From Planctomycetia bacterium (GTDB lineage: Bacteria; Planctomycetota; Phycisphaerae; Phycisphaerales; SM1A02): a stretch of DNA of 8,705 nucleotides. The notes below the pieces were generated by a model. That model had not been told where the DNA came from. It searched no databases and saw nothing but the letters and a program-made list of their open reading frames with translations. The first letter of the stretch is position 1, and every line of letters starts with the position of its first letter. A program made the position numbers and the translations under genes. The stretch covers positions 1 to 8,705 of the forward strand of contig SYPI01000033.1 in assembly GCA_005804005.1 (NCBI GenBank), read 5' to 3'. Below are positions 6,117 to 8,705 of this stretch, one piece after another.

Positions 6117-7786
6117 TCCGGCCCGCCGGAGTACCGCCCGTAGACATCGGCCATGGCCTGAACCATCTCGCCCAGAGTGCACTTCAGGTGCGACGCCTCG
6201 ACCAGTTCGCCCATGACATTCTTGTCGGCACGGCAAGCAGCCCGGATGGCGTCGAGCGCCCGTGCCGCCGCGCTGGCATCCCGCTGCCGGCGGAACTTGG
6301 CGAGGCGTTCGCACTGCTCAGTCTCCACCGAGTGCGGGATCTGCAGGATCGGCACATTGTGTTCCTGATTGCCATCCGTGTAGGCGTTGACCCCGACGAT
6401 GATCCGGTCGCCGGCTTCCATCTCCTGACCGAAGCGATAGGAGGCTTCGGCGATTGCCCGGCGGAAGTACCCCTTGTGAATGCCAGCCACCACTCCCCCC
6501 ATGCCGTCGATGGTGGCGATCATGGCGTTGGCGTCCTTCTCCATCTGATCGGTGAGCGCTTCAACAAACCACGATCCGCCCAGCGGATCAACTGTGCGCT
6601 GCACGCCGGTTTCGTGGGCCAGAATCTGCTGGGTGCGCAGCGCCACGCGCACCGCCTCTTCGGTCGGCAGGCCGAGGGTCTCGTCCATTGAGTCGGTGTG
6701 CAGGCTCTGGCAGCCGCCAAGCACCCCGGCCAGCGCCTGATAGGCCACGCGCACGATGTTGTTCAGCGGCTGCTGCTCGGTGAGGCTGCAGCCGGCCGTC
6801 TGCACATGGGTGCGCATGAGCCAGGAGCGTTCTTGCTTGGCCCCGAAGCGCTCGCGCATGGCGTGGGCCCAGATGCGCCGGGCGGCGCGCAGCTTGCAGA
6901 TCTCCTCGAAGAACTCGTTGTGGCTGTTGAAGAAGAAGCTGAGGCGGGGGGCGAAGGTGTCTACCTCCAGCCCACGACGCAGGCACCATTCCACATACTC
7001 CATCCCGTCGCGCAGAGTGAAAGCCAGTTCCTGCGTGGCGGTCGAACCGGCCTCGCGAATGTGGTAGCCGCTGATCGAAACCGAGTTCCACTTGGGCAGG
7101 TGCTGCGTGGCAAACTCGATAGTGTCCACCACTAGCTTGACGCTGGCCTCCGGGGGATAGATGAACTCGTTCTGGCTGTGGAACTCCTTGAGGATGTCAT
7201 TTTGCAGCGTGCCGCCGACATCGTCCCAGGAGATCCCGCGCTCGCGGGCCATGGCCAGATACATCGCCCAGATGACGCAGGCCGGACCGTTGATGGTCTG
7301 GCTGACCGTCACCTCACCGATTGGGATATCGGCGTAGAGGCGGTGCATGTCATCAATGGAACTGATAGCCACGCCGCAGCGGCCAACCTCCCCGGCGGCC
7401 AGCGGATCATCGCTGTCGCGGCCCATGAGGGTGGGCAGGTCGAATGCCGTCGACAGCCCAGTGTTGGCCTTGGTGCCCTTGGCATTTCCCAGCAGGTACT
7501 TGAAGCGCTTGTTGGTGTCCTCGGCGCTGCCGAATCCAGCGAACTGGCGCATCGTCCAAAGTCGGCTGCGATACATGGTGCGGTGCACGCCACGGGTGAA
7601 TGGAAACTCACCCGGCGCGCCGATGCGGTTAGCGGGAGACTGCCCATTGCCGGGATTCGTGGTGGCCACGCCATCTGGGCCATAGCACTCCTGCAGGGCG
7701 TAGCCGGAGATGGTCACCGCCTCCGGATCGACCTTGGACGGCTCAACCGGATTGGCAGTCCCGCGCGGCTTCGATGGAGCGCTCAT
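6110..7786 (-). CDS. B12-dependent acyl-CoA mutase large subunit, isobutyryl-CoA mutase-like
   Basis: A 558-residue catalytic (TIM-barrel) subunit of the methylmalonyl-CoA mutase superfamily, which moves a thioester-bearing carbon by adenosylcobalamin radical chemistry. Visible family blocks are FPFTRGVHRTMYRSR (61-75), FDLPTLMGRDSDDP (115-128), NDILKEF (196-202), SISGYHIREAG (237-247, active-site His242), FAPRLSFFF (278-286) and LGGCQSLHTDSMDET (356-370). Aligned by eye to Propionibacterium MutB, Tyr89 becomes Phe82 and Arg207 becomes Gln205. That Phe/Gln pair is known from isobutyryl-CoA mutase. Ala114 stands where 2-hydroxyisobutyryl-CoA mutase has Asp, arguing against that enzyme. The protein stops where a cobalamin domain would begin, and no DxHxxG motif is present, so a separate small subunit is needed. 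I chose the ATG at 7786 over an in-frame start 39 codons upstream because the extra residues overlap hbd and do not look like the family; AGGA lies 9 bases before it. The superfamily is certain; the isobutyryl specificity is an inference from residues. Confidence 0.9.
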   Translation of the reverse strand: MSAPSKPRGTANPVEPSKVDPEAVTISGYALQECYGPDGVATTNPGNGQSPANRIGAPGEFPFTRGVHRTMYRSRLWTMRQFAGFGSAEDTNKRFKYLLGNAKGTKANTGLSTAFDLPTLMGRDSDDPLAAGEVGRCGVAISSIDDMHRLYADIPIGEVTVSQTINGPACVIWAMYLAMARERGISWDDVGGTLQNDILKEFHSQNEFIYPPEASVKLVVDTIEFATQHLPKWNSVSISGYHIREAGSTATQELAFTLRDGMEYVEWCLRRGLEVDTFAPRLSFFFNSHNEFFEEICKLRAARRIWAHAMRERFGAKQERSWLMRTHVQTAGCSLTEQQPLNNIVRVAYQALAGVLGGCQSLHTDSMDETLGLPTEEAVRVALRTQQILAHETGVQRTVDPLGGSWFVEALTDQMEKDANAMIATIDGMGGVVAGIHKGYFRRAIAEASYRFGQEMEAGDRIIVGVNAYTDGNQEHNVPILQIPHSVETEQCERLAKFRRQRDASAAARALDAIRAACRADKNVMGELVEASHLKCTLGEMVQAMADVYGRYSGGPEW

Positions 7787-7818
7787 GACGAGCGATCCTA
7801 GCAACTGCGGCGCTGAAT

Positions 7819-8682
7819 TCAGCCCTTGGGGTAGTCGAAAACGCCGCGCCCGGACTTGTCCCCCAGCCGCCCGGAGCGCACCAACTGGCGCAGCAGCGGG
7901 CACGGGAAGAACTTTGGATCGCCAAGCTCGCGGTGCAAGACCATCATGATGTCGTGACAGACATCCAACCCGATGAAGTCGGCCAGACGCAGCGGCCCCA
8001 TTGGGAAGTTGCAGCCCAGTTTCATGATCTCGTCGATGTCCGCCGGCTTGGCCACTCCCTCCATCCAGGCGTAGAAGGACTCGTTGATGAGCGGCATCAG
8101 CACTCGATTGCTGACGAACCCGGCGCGGTCGTTGGCGGCGACTGGAGTCTTGCCCATGACCTTTGCCAGCTCCATGGTTCGCTCGGTCGTCTCGGCGCTG
8201 GTGGCCAGCCCGTTGATGACTTCAACCAGTTTCATGAGCGGCACTGGATTGAAGAAGTGCATGCCGATCACCCGGTGGGCGTCGGTGCCGACCGCGGTGG
8301 CCATGTCGGTGATGGAGATGCTGCTGGTGTTGCTGGCCATTACGGCGTGGGCAGGCAGCACCCCCTGCAGTTCCTTCAATAGTTGCTTCTTGATGTCGCC
8401 GTTCTCGATCACCGCCTCGACCGCCCAGTCGCAACCGGAGGCATCGGCAACCGCATCCTTATAGGTGATGCGAGCGAGGGTCTGCTCCGCGTCGGCGGCG
8501 CTGCACTTGCCCTTCTCCACGGCCCGGGCCATGGTCTTGGCGTGGTAGCCCCGGGCGCGCTCCAACTGTGCGCGTGCCGGATCGATCTGAACGGCGCGAA
8601 TGCCCGACTGCGCCGCCACCAGCGCAATCCCAGAGCCCATCGTTCCGGCCCCGAGCACTGCCAGCGAGTTCACCTTGGTCAT
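7819..8682 (-). CDS. hbd: 3-hydroxybutyryl-CoA dehydrogenase
   Basis: A 287-residue NAD-dependent (S)-3-hydroxyacyl-CoA dehydrogenase of normal length for the short, non-fused family (Hbd/PaaH/FadB2). It should interconvert 3-hydroxybutyryl-CoA and acetoacetyl-CoA in the cytoplasm. The N-terminal Rossmann fold shows GAGTMG at residues 11-16, with Asp34 at the end of the second strand, which favours NAD over NADP. Catalytic residues fall at the family's spacing: Ser121 in NTSS, His142 in MHFFNPVP, Glu154 in KLVEV and Asn192 in FVSNRV. The C-terminal domain carries the usual MGPLRLADFIGLD segment (residues 228-240). The ATG at 8682 puts the first strand directly at the N-terminus. No clear Shine-Dalgarno is seen in the 23 bases before it. 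An acyl-CoA mutase gene follows after 32 bases, suggesting co-transcription and a shared acyl-CoA pathway. The family is certain; chain-length preference is inferred. Confidence 0.95.
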   Translation of the reverse strand: MTKVNSLAVLGAGTMGSGIALVAAQSGIRAVQIDPARAQLERARGYHAKTMARAVEKGKCSAADAEQTLARITYKDAVADASGCDWAVEAVIENGDIKKQLLKELQGVLPAHAVMASNTSSISITDMATAVGTDAHRVIGMHFFNPVPLMKLVEVINGLATSAETTERTMELAKVMGKTPVAANDRAGFVSNRVLMPLINESFYAWMEGVAKPADIDEIMKLGCNFPMGPLRLADFIGLDVCHDIMMVLHRELGDPKFFPCPLLRQLVRSGRLGDKSGRGVFDYPKG

Positions 8683-8705
8683 AGGACGGGCGATCGTATC
8701 GCTTC

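Noticed and set aside
6117..6314. A 66-residue N-terminal extension of MnmG
   Set aside because: It lies wholly within the mutase coding region and has no MnmG similarity; MnmG proteins start just before the FAD-binding strand.
6110..7786. 2-hydroxyisobutyryl-CoA mutase, tempting because of the adjacent 3-hydroxybutyryl-CoA dehydrogenase
   Set aside because: The characteristic Ile90 and Asp117 of HcmA correspond to Phe82 and Ala114 here.
7178..7801. A 207-codon plus-strand open frame opposite the mutase
   Set aside because: It is the antisense shadow of conserved mutase sequence, with no recognisable motif or ribosome binding site.
7787..7903. A 39-residue N-terminal extension of the mutase from an upstream in-frame ATG
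   Set aside because: It would overlap hbd by 85 bases and reads as Arg/Ala-rich shadow sequence, while the ATG at 7786 leads directly into a normal mutase N-terminus.
8693..8698. TACGAT on the minus strand as a possible -10 element for a nearly leaderless hbd message
   Set aside because: The -35 region is beyond the window edge and a single hexamer match is too weak to call a promoter.

Overview
All eight genes I can support (seven protein genes and one tRNA) lie on the minus strand, packed head to tail with gaps of at most about 50 bases and several overlaps. The DNA is GC-rich. Nothing points to a mobile element, phage, CRISPR array or large intergenic region. The taxon cannot be fixed from the sequence. 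A secreted PqaA-family hydrolase, a lipoprotein with a lipobox, and an MnmG with an 'ALMHTG' variant segment suggest a diderm, GC-rich bacterium. I lean weakly to Planctomycetota (Phycisphaerae-like).

Reading in the direction of transcription (right to left), the first block is metabolic. It holds a 3-hydroxybutyryl-CoA dehydrogenase (8682-7819) and the large subunit of a B12-dependent acyl-CoA mutase (7786-6110). The mutase looks like a methylmalonyl-CoA mutase at first, but its substrate-pocket residues (Phe82 and Gln205 in place of the methylmalonyl-type Tyr and Arg) match isobutyryl-CoA mutase. It has no cobalamin-binding domain and needs a small subunit that is not in this window. The pair fits a route joining branched C4 acyl-CoA to butyryl-, crotonyl- and 3-hydroxybutyryl-CoA and then to acetoacetyl-CoA.

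The second block concerns tRNA. mnmG (6116-4185) encodes the tRNA U34-modifying flavoprotein and overlaps the mutase stop. A tRNA-Thr(UGU) gene (4168-4096) follows 16 bases after it. The tRNA has an unusual C73 discriminator base and a U28-U42 mismatch.

The third block looks like a signalling and envelope module. A membrane-anchored Cache/HAMP/GAF/HD-GYP cyclic-di-GMP phosphodiesterase (4082-1935) starts 13 bases after the tRNA. It is coupled by an ATGA overlap to an exported PqaA-family alpha/beta hydrolase (1938-520). Next come a 50-residue cysteine-rich single-span membrane protein with a strong Shine-Dalgarno (467-315) and a GTG-started lipoprotein cut by the left edge (333-1). The most interesting points are the mutase specificity, the tRNA placed directly before the HD-GYP gene, and the small CC/CC membrane protein.
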